Positions 10,616-19,070 of a DNA stretch of 22,067 nucleotides are shown one piece after another (position 1 is the stretch's first letter; each line of letters opens with the position of its first letter). The DNA comes from Silene noctiflora (Eukaryota; Streptophyta; Magnoliopsida; Caryophyllales; Caryophyllaceae): assembly GCA_009801015.1 (NCBI GenBank), contig VHZZ01001137.1:46380-68446 (forward strand). Direction: 5' to 3'. The translations under genes were made by a program, and so were the position numbers. The notes under the pieces were generated by a model. That model was not told where the DNA came from. It was given only the letters and a program-made list of their open reading frames with translations, and did no database searches.

Positions 10616-11216
10616 AGAAATCTACAGCGAAGCATCGAGAAACAAATTGAGCATCGAAGGAAAGGAATTTGCGCGATGAATTTGGTGAAGGAATTGAGGA
10701 AGTTGATAAATAGTTGAGAGATTAATGGAGTAGTGTATTTGTTGTTGGTTAATGGATAATAAGGTGGTTTTTTTGCGTTTGTGTTGTTTATGTGACTATG
10801 TGTGTGTTGGATTGATATTTGATAAGGTGAGTGTTTGGTTGGAGAAGGGAATGAGAGGAGAACATAACAAGTATTGAAGGATATGGGAGATATAATTATC
10901 ATGGGAAAGTGTATAAATTGTGGTTCATTCTTGCTTTGTTAGTTTTGATTGACTAATTTAAGTTTGGTGTTTAGTTTTGTGGTTAACAAGTTTGTTTTCA
11001 TAAATTGGGTAGACAATTCGTCATAGGTTATTTAGACTAATTGGTCTATCTCTAATACGATCTGTACTTTGAATTGTTATTTTCTAAATTCGGGTTCAAG
11101 TCGGTCGTCATAGCTTGCCTACTCTATCAGTCACTTTAGGGATCAAGATTTATAATCTGTCTTGATCTAAATTAGTCAAAAGAATATTAAAAATCAGTCG
11201 AGGTACTGACCTCGGG
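10616..11216. other. RSH1 leader and upstream region
   Basis: This is the 5' flank of RSH1. On the minus strand the last 40 nt before the ATG carry the uORF listed separately. The rest is T/G-rich on the plus strand with no confident TATA box (CTATTTATC near 10715 is weak) and no second gene. A 116-codon open frame antisense here has biased composition and no family resemblance, so it is not called. Confidence 0.5.
10622..10654 (-). promoter_or_regulatory. Upstream ORF in the RSH1 leader
   Basis: A 10-codon ORF (MLNLFLDASL, then TAG) lies just before the RSH1 start, in a region with no sign of an intron. Its stop is 6 nt ahead of the main ATG at 10615. The main ATG has T at -3 and G at +4, so its context is only moderate. 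A uORF this close would be expected to reduce or condition translation of RSH1. That role is inference. It also assumes that transcription starts above 10654; a weak TATA-like CTATTTATC on the minus strand near 10715 would allow that. Confidence 0.5.
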
Positions 11217-11657
11217 TAGACCTGGCAAATTGGGTCATCGGGTCAGTTCGGGTCAGGCCAGTTCGGGTCTTTCATTAATTTCGGGTTAATTCGGGTCGCC
11301 TCGGGTCATTTCGGGTTTCGGGTCTATTTCGGGTTTGTTCGTCGGATCAGTTTCGGGTAACCGGGTCGGGTTATTTTGGGTCGGGTTATTTTCGGGTCAA
11401 TGAATAGGAGAGAAAAAGTCATTTCAAGTCTATTCGGTTCAATTAGAGTTATGTTTTGTCGGGTCATTTTCGGGTTGGGTGGTTTCAGAACCGGGTCATT
11501 TCCAGATCGGGTCAGTTACGGGTCAAGAGCTCGGGTCATGTTCGGGTCGGTTCGGGTTTTCGGGTCATATTCGGGTGATGTAGTTCGGGTCATTTCGGGT
11601 CTCGGGCCAGCCTTTTCGGGTCGGGTTAATCGGGTCGGGTCAGTTTTGCCATGTCTA
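11217..11657. mobile_element. hAT-type MITE filled with CGGGT repeats
   Basis: Terminal inverted repeats TAGACCTGGCAAA (11217-11229) and, read inward from the right, TAGACATGGCAAA differ at one of 13 positions. The element is flanked by a perfect 8-bp duplication ACCTCGGG at 11209-11216 and 11658-11665. The interior of about 415 bp is a degenerate array of TCGGGT/TTCGGGTC units. TAG-start ends with a TGGCAAA core and an 8-bp duplication are the hAT signature. The 123-codon open frame inside is a by-product of the repeat. Confidence 0.88.
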
Positions 11658-11665
11658 ACCTCGGG

Positions 11666-12714
11666 GTGGCTCGTGCTCAACATGTGCCCAAGTCTACTCG
11701 TGAGACAAGGGGGTAAGTACATCTCCGTGACTTGGAAATTGAATTGAATGAGTTGTTTGATCTAAATATCAGCTGAGGTTGAATAAACTAAGGCTTAACT
11801 TTACTTTTTAAAAATCGTCATTCGGTTAGGTTTGGTTTAAGACTTGTAATGTAGGTTTTCACACATATTCATATAATATAGAAATATGTATTTTTATAGA
11901 CAAAATTTTAAAATTTGTTAGTGTATATACTTTCTCTACTACTCAACGGTTTTCCACACTCATTTTTAAGGGCCATTATCTTAAACATTTGACCATAAAT
12001 AAGAAAAAAAATATATAAATGATTGTAATATTAGGAATAATGTTTTTAGGGTTTTTGTACAAGATCTTCTAAATTTAAAAGTAAAAATCTCTTATAACAA
12101 TCATGGTAATAGTTAACCCTCAAATTTGATTCTTTGGTTTCACCTAATAAAAAAATAACATCTGGCTTAAAAAGTCCCCATTAACATGTCAAAGCTACCC
12201 GTATTGGAAATGCGGTAGACAACTAGACAATAATTCACTTCAATTATTAGACAAATTGGCGCAATAAAGTTGGTTACAAAAAAAAATATGGAGACAAATT
12301 GGCGCAATAAAGTTGGTTACAAAAAAAAATATGGGAACTCATTTGTGAACTCTGAGCTAAGAAAAGGTGGGATTTATTTGTTAATTGTGTAACTTGATTC
12401 TGAGGACGTGCGATAGACTTTAGAGATTAAATTTGACTTTTTTTAATTTATCTAATCGAGTTAAAAAGGTGAAACAAAATGTTTATTTAAGTGAGTATAA
12501 GAGTTTTTTAATAACTATTAAGCATTTAACAACTACACCCAAGCATAAACATTTTCTTTGTAAAAAAAAACAAAAAAAAAAAAAAAATCAAAATCCTACT
12601 ACCCTAATCTTTCCGGCAAATATATATAAGGATTTATTTCATCATAATGATCTACTTCATATCTTATCATGCTCGTACATTTCTCCCTAGAAACATGATT
12701 CGTGATCATACAAT
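11666..12714. other. AT-rich intergenic stretch
   Basis: No gene, RNA or element ends are seen apart from the 43-bp tandem duplication at 12249-12334, which has its own entry. Homopolymer runs of A occur near 12560-12590. Confidence 0.6.
12249..12334. repeat. Perfect 43-bp tandem duplication
   Basis: Two adjacent copies (12249-12291 and 12292-12334) start AGACAAATTGGCGCAATAAA and each includes the same run of nine A. They are identical up to the last bases, which points to a recent local slippage or repair duplication. Confidence 0.93.
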
Positions 12715-12868
12715 TTTTATTTTTATTTTTAGATTAAGATATATGAAACTATATTGTTTTTTGTTTTGTTCAAATGAGCATACTATATCACAGGTAGGAA
12801 TCGAACCCTTAATTTTACGGTTGGACTTTGGAGTAGGAGAGCTCTTAGTCTCTTACCACTTCAGTTAA
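12715..12868 (-). mobile_element. tRNA-derived SINE-like copy
   Basis: On the minus strand an A-box-like AAGTGGTAAGAG (12850-12862) and a B box GGGTTCGATTCC (12797-12808) are spaced about 43 nt apart, as in tRNA-derived SINE heads. The copy continues to an A-rich end (AAAAATAAAAATAAAAA, near 12717-12735). It is not a tRNA gene: the acceptor arms do not pair convincingly. No target duplication was recognised. Confidence 0.6.
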
Positions 12869-12976
12869 CTTTTGTTCTCGGATTTATGAAAGTATATTCT
12901 ACAGAAATAAGAATTTTAGTATTGCCCTGAAACCTACAAAAAGTGATTGTTTCAATTGATCTTACATTCTTACATA

Positions 12977-13073
12977 CTCTCTATGTTTTAATCATTTATT
13001 TATCTTTAATTAGCATATATATACTCTTCACAAATAATATAAAAAGGTAAATTGATAAACGAGATAAATAGAG
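12977..13073. mobile_element. Probable degraded Stowaway MITE
   Basis: The left end CTCTCTATGTTTTAATCATT and the right end read inward, CTCTATTTATCTCGTTTATC, are related but imperfect, with TA at 12975-12976 and 13074-13075. The size (97 bp) and the ATTTATCTTT motif suit small Stowaway elements. It sits just downstream of the polygalacturonase stop codon and could lie in its 3' region. Confidence 0.5.
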
Positions 13074-13258
13074 TACTTGAGAACAAAATTATGTTATTGG
13101 AAAAACAATTATACACCCTCATATATGTCTACTATCAATTAGATTATCAAAAAAACATGATACACCTTACAAAGTAAAACAAGCACTACTTGTTTTGGTC
13201 TTCTCTACTTTTCTCTTGAAATTTTTTTCCATTTTTCTTGTTTTTTTTTTCTAAATTG

Positions 13259-13980
13259 TTAACAGTTAATTCCATCATGTTTTCCACTAAAAGTGACCTT
13301 AGCATTTGAACAAGTAGCCAAAACTCCAAGAGTAGGAGCAACCTTCCTATGTAATACCTGTTTCCCATCAAAAACGAGGTTAATATTTGAAATCTCAATT
13401 CCTTCACAAGGTATAGCTGGACTGCATGCTAAAGTGACCACTTCATTGGTGGTCGAAGTTCCTCTAATATTTCTAAAGTGAACATCACTAATCTTCACAT
13501 GAGATGCCTGCATTATAAATACACAGAAGCAATCAATCAATCGACAAGTGAGAGACGGTTTTTCAATAAGTTTATTGGAAGACTATTTTACAATTTAAAG
13601 AAAAAAAATGAAACTGTAAATAATAAAATAGGTACAAATCCTGATTAATGATAAAATGAGTACAGTTATTATGTAAATAGGTATGAAATTAACACGTTAC
13701 TATGAGTCGTGATCAACAATAAAGGGGTACGGAGGAGTTATTTCTCAATAGTTTAGTGAGAGATCATCTCTCTTAAGTCTTAAGTTTCAGCTCGTCTTGC
13801 TTGTGACGTCTCACAAGTCTCTCCCCACTTGCCTCTCTCACTTGCAAGTTTGTCTCACGTCACAAAGCTTGTGACGTGTTTGTGCTTAAGTTTTAGTGTA
13901 ATCATAATACATTAGAGTTGAGCGTTTTTTTATGCCAACAGGGTATGAAATTAAAGTGACTTGGGGTCGAATTCCGTCAG

Positions 13981-14037
<57 letters not shown>

Positions 14038-16140
14038 GTGGCTCCCTTTAGACTATATGAAATGAAATTTAATGAAGATAATTTGTGTAAAATTCGAATA
14101 ATTTACCTCAGAGCTCTTTTTTTTGCCATACTGTTGATCAATAATAATAGGGTTCTTCACATGATCCATTACCAAATCTTCAAATATAATTCCCGAGGCT
14201 TTGTTTGGTTTATTCCCTGGCCATGATTTTACTCTTGCTCCGTTTGTAGTTCCAATAAGTGTGCAATTCTTAACTAGCACTTTGCTCACTTCTAGCTCGT
14301 TGTTATATTTTCCAAGACTCCCAATACTATTAATCATCAATAAAATTAAAAAAAAAAGTCATATATCCATTCTAGTATTAAGACAGATATATCCGTTTTA
14401 AGGAAGATAGATAGGCGGTAATAGTATAAATGGGAATGGTTTATCAACTATAAATCATGGATACGTGTACCTGATACCATGGCCTGGGCCGCAAGTTACA
14501 CCGGTGACAGTAATGTCTTTTGAACCGTGTCCAATCGACACACAATCATCTCCGGTTCCAATAATGGAATTAGTAATATTAACAAGAGTAGAGCCACCAA
14601 TGTGAATACCATCAGTATTAGGGCTGTTGAACGGAGCTGTGATCTTCACATTACGAATTGCCACATTTTGACAGTTGGTAATAAACATATGAAAGAACAT
14701 AGCATTATCTGATTTAATTCCATCAATCACTCCATTATTAACCCTGTGGAATTTTATAGACTGCATAGCATAATCCAAACAACTCGTGTCAATTACAAGG
14801 GATAAACAGAGTTTATTTTCGCAGTACAATAAATAATAGAGAATGAAGCTTACAGTAGGGAGAGGTGCGCAATCGGAACTCTTAGAGCAATCATTCAACC
14901 TCCAAGTCTTAGGACCGTTACCATCGACGACACCAGTGCCGGTGAGGGTTACACCATCAACATTCTCAAATAAAAGCCACTCGGGTTCAGAATAGAGAGT
15001 GACATCAGGGTTAGCTAACACAATTCCTTGAATTTCAACTGTCACGGTTGCTTTGCAGGGTCCTGAAAATAAGACTGGTCCTAACATAAATGTTCCTTTT
15101 GGAATTATTACTCTAGTTACCCCCGGGCTATCGCATGCTGCCCTCCATGCCTGGATAAATGCCTGCATATATATATATACGTACTTTTCATGATCATTTC
15201 TTAGCCTTTTGGTCATTTCATAATATACAATGGTAAAAAGATGGGAGTAGTAAGTTTTGTTATTTCAAATGTTGGCCAATCAAATGCTTCCCCCAGTTTG
15301 TATGGTAGCTAGTTATTAGTGCGTAATCGAATACCATATGTAATCTCCTTCTATTTATGAAAGTTCATCGTCTTGAAAAAAGAAAAAAAAAAAAAGTTAG
15401 AATGTGCATGTAAGTTTTGTATGCATGCAGTTCAAACAACACATGAACAAATAATTTGATTGACCTAATTTATTTGAAAACTGAAAAGTCAAAAATATAT
15501 ACTACTGGATCTGACGTATTTTTTAAACTTAAAAGGCCAATACAATTCTATTGCAAAAAGGAATGATATAAAACAACACGAATTTTTGTTTAAGACGGAA
15601 GTATCCGTCTTAAACTAGAATTTGTGTTCAAATTAAGACCTCAAACAATAATAACTTAATAATGATTCTCAATTATTCTATCACGATTAATATTTTACTG
15701 CCTGATCATTCATACCTATGTCTAATAAACAAAATAGTATTCTGCATGATTATAACGTTTTTTTCATAAAATTTTCGTCTAATAAAAGCGTTAAAGTAGT
15801 CGAACAATGAAACAAAACCATATTTCATGAATTCATAAACACGACAAATCTATGTTGCATGCATACACAACGACCTTATAATAGCTTATACATCACATAA
15901 CTTATTATAAAACCGTTATACATCATACAACAATTTTATACAATAACAAACGATGTTCTTTTAAATTACCAAGGAATTGGCCGAGTCTCCATCATCGGTA
16001 GTAGCAGGGGAGCCATCTCCGACTGCACCATACTTGGTTACATCAAAAACCGCAGGCAATGCAAAGGCAGTCGTAGCAAGGCCACTGTACATTGACGATA
16101 TCAATAGGCCTAATACAATTATATTATTATTAATCGCCAT
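13259..16140 (-). CDS. Secreted polygalacturonase, GH28, exopolygalacturonase (pollen) type
   Basis: Hydrolyses alpha-1,4-galacturonosyl links of pectin in the cell wall. Five exons with GT-AG introns (15970-16140, 14854-15162, 14471-14760, 14107-14326, 13259-13507) give 412 residues and a TAA stop, a normal length. Residues 1-27 form a signal peptide, probably cut after TAFA, followed by VFDVTKYGAVGDG. The right-handed beta-helix enzyme motifs are present: SPNTDG (D210), GTGDDC (D231, D232), CGPGHG (H254) and RVK (R288, K290). Conserved cysteine sites include NDCSKSSDC and ACSPAIPC. The stretches PKGTFMLGP, GHGISIGSLGKY and VHFRNIRGTS favour the exo-acting, pollen-expressed branch; that is from family memory. 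The usual cysteine pair after DQQY is absent (DQQYGKKKSSE, 320-330), yet the frame and motifs are intact. The neighbouring RSH1 gene is on the same strand but unrelated in function. Confidence 0.93.
13800..13878. repeat. Two adjacent perfect hairpins with TGACGT cores, in polygalacturonase intron 4
   Basis: CTTGTGA-CGTC-TCACAAG lies at 13800-13817 and CACGTCACAA-AGC-TTGTGACGTG at 13856-13878, both perfect inverted repeats with 3-4 nt loops. The two share the TTGTGACGT core. Function unknown; they may be the remains of a foldback element. Confidence 0.8.
13964..14033 (+). repeat. 50-nt poly(A) run after a B-box-like motif
   Basis: An uninterrupted run of 50 A occupies 13984-14033, directly after GGGTCGAATTCCGTCAGCAT, which includes a pol III B-box-like GGTCGAATTCC. 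This suggests the 3' end of a retroposed SINE-like sequence in intron 4 of the polygalacturonase gene. No A box or target duplication was seen, so the SINE reading is tentative. In the gene's transcript the run is poly(U), starting about 73 nt below the exon 4 donor. Confidence 0.5.
14378..14401. repeat. Imperfect palindrome of the TTAAGACGGA family
   Basis: TTAAGACAGATA is followed directly by TATCCGTTTTAA in polygalacturonase intron 3. It is the decayed counterpart of the perfect palindrome at 15588-15615 in intron 1. Confidence 0.6.
15163..15969 (-). other. Intron 1 of the polygalacturonase gene
   Basis: This 807-bp intron separates the signal-peptide exon from the catalytic exons. Apart from a short AT dinucleotide run next to the acceptor (15168-15178), an A-rich tract near 15380 and the palindrome at 15588-15615, nothing is recognised. 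Confidence 0.8.
15588..15615. repeat. Perfect 12-bp palindrome, fused-end remnant of a small element
   Basis: GTTTAAGACGGA-AGTA-TCCGTCTTAAAC, with a 4-nt spacer. It has the look of two terminal inverted repeats left joined after loss of an element's interior. The flanks carry a possible short AATTT direct repeat. Confidence 0.75.
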
Positions 16141-16258
16141 TATTGTGACCTTGCAACTCTTTGCTCCAGGGTTTGTTTAGGTCTATATTACAAGACCAAC
16201 TTTTTTTTTGTTTTTTTCTTAAAAAATAAAGATCTAAATTTATTGTTGAATTATTCGG

Positions 16259-16267
16259 AATTTATAT
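16259..16267 (-). promoter_or_regulatory. Candidate TATA box of the polygalacturonase gene
   Basis: AATATAAAT on the minus strand lies about 120 nt before the ATG at 16140, which would give a leader of roughly 90 nt. The region is AT-rich and another TATA-like site lies near 16316, so the choice is weak. Confidence 0.3.
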
Positions 16268-16594
16268 TGTTTTTGTTTTTGTTTATCTAATGTCATAAGG
16301 AATAATTGTTAATTAGTTTATATTTAGTATTATCTATTGCTATTTTCTAGTTTAACCTACCATTAATTTACCAATTTAATTTCTCCAACAATTAGGGAAT
16401 CAGAATTATAATAGGATGCTAACATTTAACAAATTACCGTCTTTTAGTTCTTTTTTTCCATTCTTTAATTTCTTCGACAAACAACTAATAAAAAAACTAT
16501 ACTTAAGACAATATTTTTTTGTATTAAGTAATTAACTAAAAGTTTCATTTTAATGAAAATAAAAGAAATAGTATTCGGGTTGCTTTCGTACCGA

Positions 16595-16902
16595 GAGCAT
16601 CCGCAAAGTGGAAATTTAGCTTCTCAAATGCACTCTCTCTCCTCATATGGGCAACCTCGCACCAACCTCCCCATAATTTGAGGCTCCGCCATTATTAGAG
16701 GAGGTTCCCAAAAAAAAAGTAAGGGTCAATTGTGTTCCTTTTGGGGAGGTTCCCAAATTTTTATATGTAAATGGGGAACCCTATTATTGCAAAAATGTAG
16801 TTATAAATTGGGGAGGGTAGATGGTAAAATTAGTGGAAAATGAGGTGGACGAATAAGAAAAAAAGAGATAAAATATGAGGAATCCCATTGTTGCGGATGC
16901 TC
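16595..16902. mobile_element. 308-bp MITE with GAGCATCCGCAA ends
   Basis: The terminal inverted repeat GAGCATCCGCAA is perfect at both ends (16595-16606 and 16891-16902). The interior is non-coding and carries two copies of GAGGTTCCCAAA. No clean target duplication is visible, so the superfamily is left open. It lies about 450 bp upstream of the polygalacturonase start. Confidence 0.75.
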
Positions 16903-17595
16903 TGAATTACTGATTTTGCACCCACTTTACGTAGCTTAAGAAAATAATTTCATAGGTAATGATGGCGTATTTGTTAAGGTACAAACATGCCCCTCATCGG
17001 TCATGTAAAGATGAAATAACATATTTATAAGTTTCTATCAATTCTAATAGTACGAGGTTTTTGGGAAGGAAGCCGACAAGTAAATCCGTGAGGATTTGAC
17101 TCCAAGCGGATAATATTATTAGGATAAGCGTGTTAAACTCTGATGAAAAATATAACATCGAGTGCCATGATTTTTTTTTTTTCTTAGAAATTACGTTAAA
17201 TTGCAATTGTGGTCTCGGTACGACCTGGTTTGAGTTCATTAACTATGAAACTAGTTCTAATGCCCATGAAACTCACGGAATGTGGTTGGCTTCTTATTTT
17301 GATGGTTATTTTTTTCGTTTTGCTATTTGGAGTTTATTGGTTCTCTTTCGGCAAAATTAGCATTGTTTCGTGTATTCGCAGCTTTGTTGTTTCTTTGTAT
17401 ACTAAACCATTATTTGTACTAAATACAGAGTAGTACATTGCTCAATAGGCCCTTAGGGGATTCAGCACTGAAAAGAGTCAACTTTGTAAATGAAAGGAAA
17501 CTATTGATTAAGCTTTAAGCTTGTAAAATATGTTGGAAATTCAGACGAATGCAGTACATTCTTATGATTCTTATTTCTAATGCGTCGTTTGTCCT
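16903..17595. other. Intergenic stretch without recognised genes
   Basis: Several open frames of 74-81 codons occur on both strands here, but none matches a family I know. It lies downstream (3') of the RPA1-like relic, so decayed parts of that gene may be present unrecognised. Confidence 0.45.
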
Positions 17596-18110
17596 TTACC
17601 GCTCATTGCCAAATTTGCTCAGCCCCACCTTGACTTTAAATGTATATTGTTTGCCAATACATTCCGGTAAAATGTTCAATACTCTTCCTTTTCCATCTTC
17701 CTGCATGGTGTTGGTAATCCAGTAGTTAGAATATTCAGTTATTTGGTATTGAAATAGTTGTTTAGTTTTATAAATAGTTTGTTGGAAGTAACCAACCTTG
17801 AAGGAGTTTGCTAATCGGCTTGCCAATAACCTTCTCTACTTCCTTGTTGAATAGCACTAATTTGGTTGAGCTCACTCCGTTCCGTCGGATAAGGTTGTCA
17901 TTAGGCGGTACCTTTGTTTTGGTATGGTGTTTAGTCGATAAGATTAATGATATTTATTTTAGAAGGTTGATTTTACTTACCTTTGCATTGGGTATTCTAT
18001 AAACTTGTTGCACTGAGTACAAGTTTATCATCTTAATAACCGGTTTTGCATGTCATGCACGACATGTACCTCCATTCAACGTGGGGTCGTATTTCTGTTA
18101 TGGTCCCTTG
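17596..18110 (-). pseudogene. Decayed RPA1-like (replication protein A 70-kDa subunit-like) gene relic
   Basis: The minus strand carries in order: GTITEIRPHVEWRYMSCMTC (about 18050-18110); CTQCNKFIEYPMQR (17981-18024), which completes a CxxC...CxxC zinc ribbon; a GTAAGT donor; then YRLMTTLSDGTE and, in another frame, STKLVLFNKEVEKVIGKPIS (about 17800-17911); an intron-like gap; and EDGKGRVLNILPECIGKQYT followed by FKVKVGLSKFGNER (17599-17700). This is the layout of the C-terminal zinc-ribbon OB fold of plant RPA1-related proteins. A stop after CKTGY, at least two frame changes and absent upstream domains mark it as dead. Such genes are often multiplied or captured by Helitrons in plants; no Helitron ends were found here. 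Confidence 0.72.
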
Positions 18111-18742
18111 GAAAAGGAACATTCGTCTCTGTAGGAGTAGTTTAATTAGGCATGTATGAATATGTTGCAAATATTTACTAAAAAACTCACATAGACGCTA
18201 TCTTAAATTTCAAATGTACCTCATTTGGGAGGTCCATCTCTTGTAATTCCCAATTTTAAGAGGGTATGCTGTCAAAAAAGAAAGGGAAAATTGATGGGAT
18301 GCTAAGTGGCAGGAATGTTAGATCTCAATCCTTCAAACAAATATAGGTTCAGAGGAGAACATAGATAAGAATAACCCTATGCATGCTCTAAGAAAATAGA
18401 ATCCTATTCCTAATTTACAAAACCAACGCAATACAATGCTGCCAAGCATACACATTTATCATGATTTAATCATGTGTCTTGTATCAGATGCTTGTACTTG
18501 TAGTGATGTTTTCAGTAGGTGTTATTTCGGAGAACTCTACATAACACATGTGGAGTGACATGAGAAATAATTTGTGCTTGCCGAATTATCTTTTTAATTT
18601 CTCACTTCCAAACAAATAGTCTAAAAAAACCATTCCAGGACACTGTTTTAGTCTCTAAGATGACCACTTTTTTTGCTGTCTAAGAAAGGTTAATTTTATT
18701 TAAATATATCCACACGGAAAAATATTCTCCTGTTTATCAATA
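18111..18742. other. Intergenic stretch without recognised genes
   Basis: No coding, RNA or element signal could be identified. Upstream parts of the RPA1-like relic would be expected here, but I do not recognise them. Confidence 0.5.
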
Positions 18743-18810
18743 AGACCTGGCAAGCCGGTTAACCGGGACGGGTTAAGGTCAAGTCAGTTTCAATCGGGTC
18801 AATTTTAGAT
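18743..18810 (+). mobile_element. One-ended remnant of the CGGGT-rich hAT MITE
   Basis: AGACCTGGCAAGCCGG followed by AACCGGGACGGGTTAAGGTC and TCGGGTCAATTTT resembles the left end and interior of the element at 11217-11657. The right end with its inverted repeat is not present. Confidence 0.6.
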
Positions 18811-18819
18811 CTGCATCAG

Positions 18820-19070
18820 GTGATAAAATAGATCATTTAAACAGTTTTTTATATCTATGTTACAGCATCCCCATATTTTTATTGGTAGAGTAAAATGGAC
18901 TTCATAATATTGATATGAACCAATATAGAGTCGGAGGATATTTGGATAAACACTTGCGGATGAAATAATTATTTGCACAATTATTGTATAGATTTGGCAC
19001 AACCATACAAATATATAGTCTCTGTTTTCTCCGAAAACCAAGTCAAGTGATAAAATAGACTATTTAAACA
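18820..19070. repeat. 24-bp direct repeat pair bracketing about 200 bp
   Basis: GTGATAAAATAGATCATTTAAACA (18820-18843) recurs at 19047-19070 with two mismatches. The pair may come from a segmental duplication, or from an element inserted next to the hAT remnant. The sequence between them is not recognised. Confidence 0.7.

Noticed and set aside
10552-10902. 116-codon minus-strand open frame upstream of RSH1
   Set aside because: Asn/Ser/Thr/Ile-rich, overlaps the RSH1 first exon in another frame and has no recognisable domain.
11376-11747. 123-codon plus-strand open frame
   Set aside because: It lies mostly inside the CGGGT repeat of the hAT MITE; composition follows the repeat and no family is recognised.
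12780-12868. Possible tRNA gene from the A-box and B-box motifs on the minus strand
   Set aside because: Acceptor stem and anticodon arm do not form, and an A-rich tail follows; a SINE copy explains it better.
15977-16180. 67-codon plus-strand open frame with a hydrophobic C-terminus
   Set aside because: It is the antisense shadow of polygalacturonase exon 1; the hydrophobic part mirrors the signal-peptide coding region.
17130-17433. Two overlapping plus-strand frames with hydrophobic stretches (a possible membrane protein)
   Set aside because: No start context, no family resemblance and AT-driven Phe/Leu richness; treated as chance.
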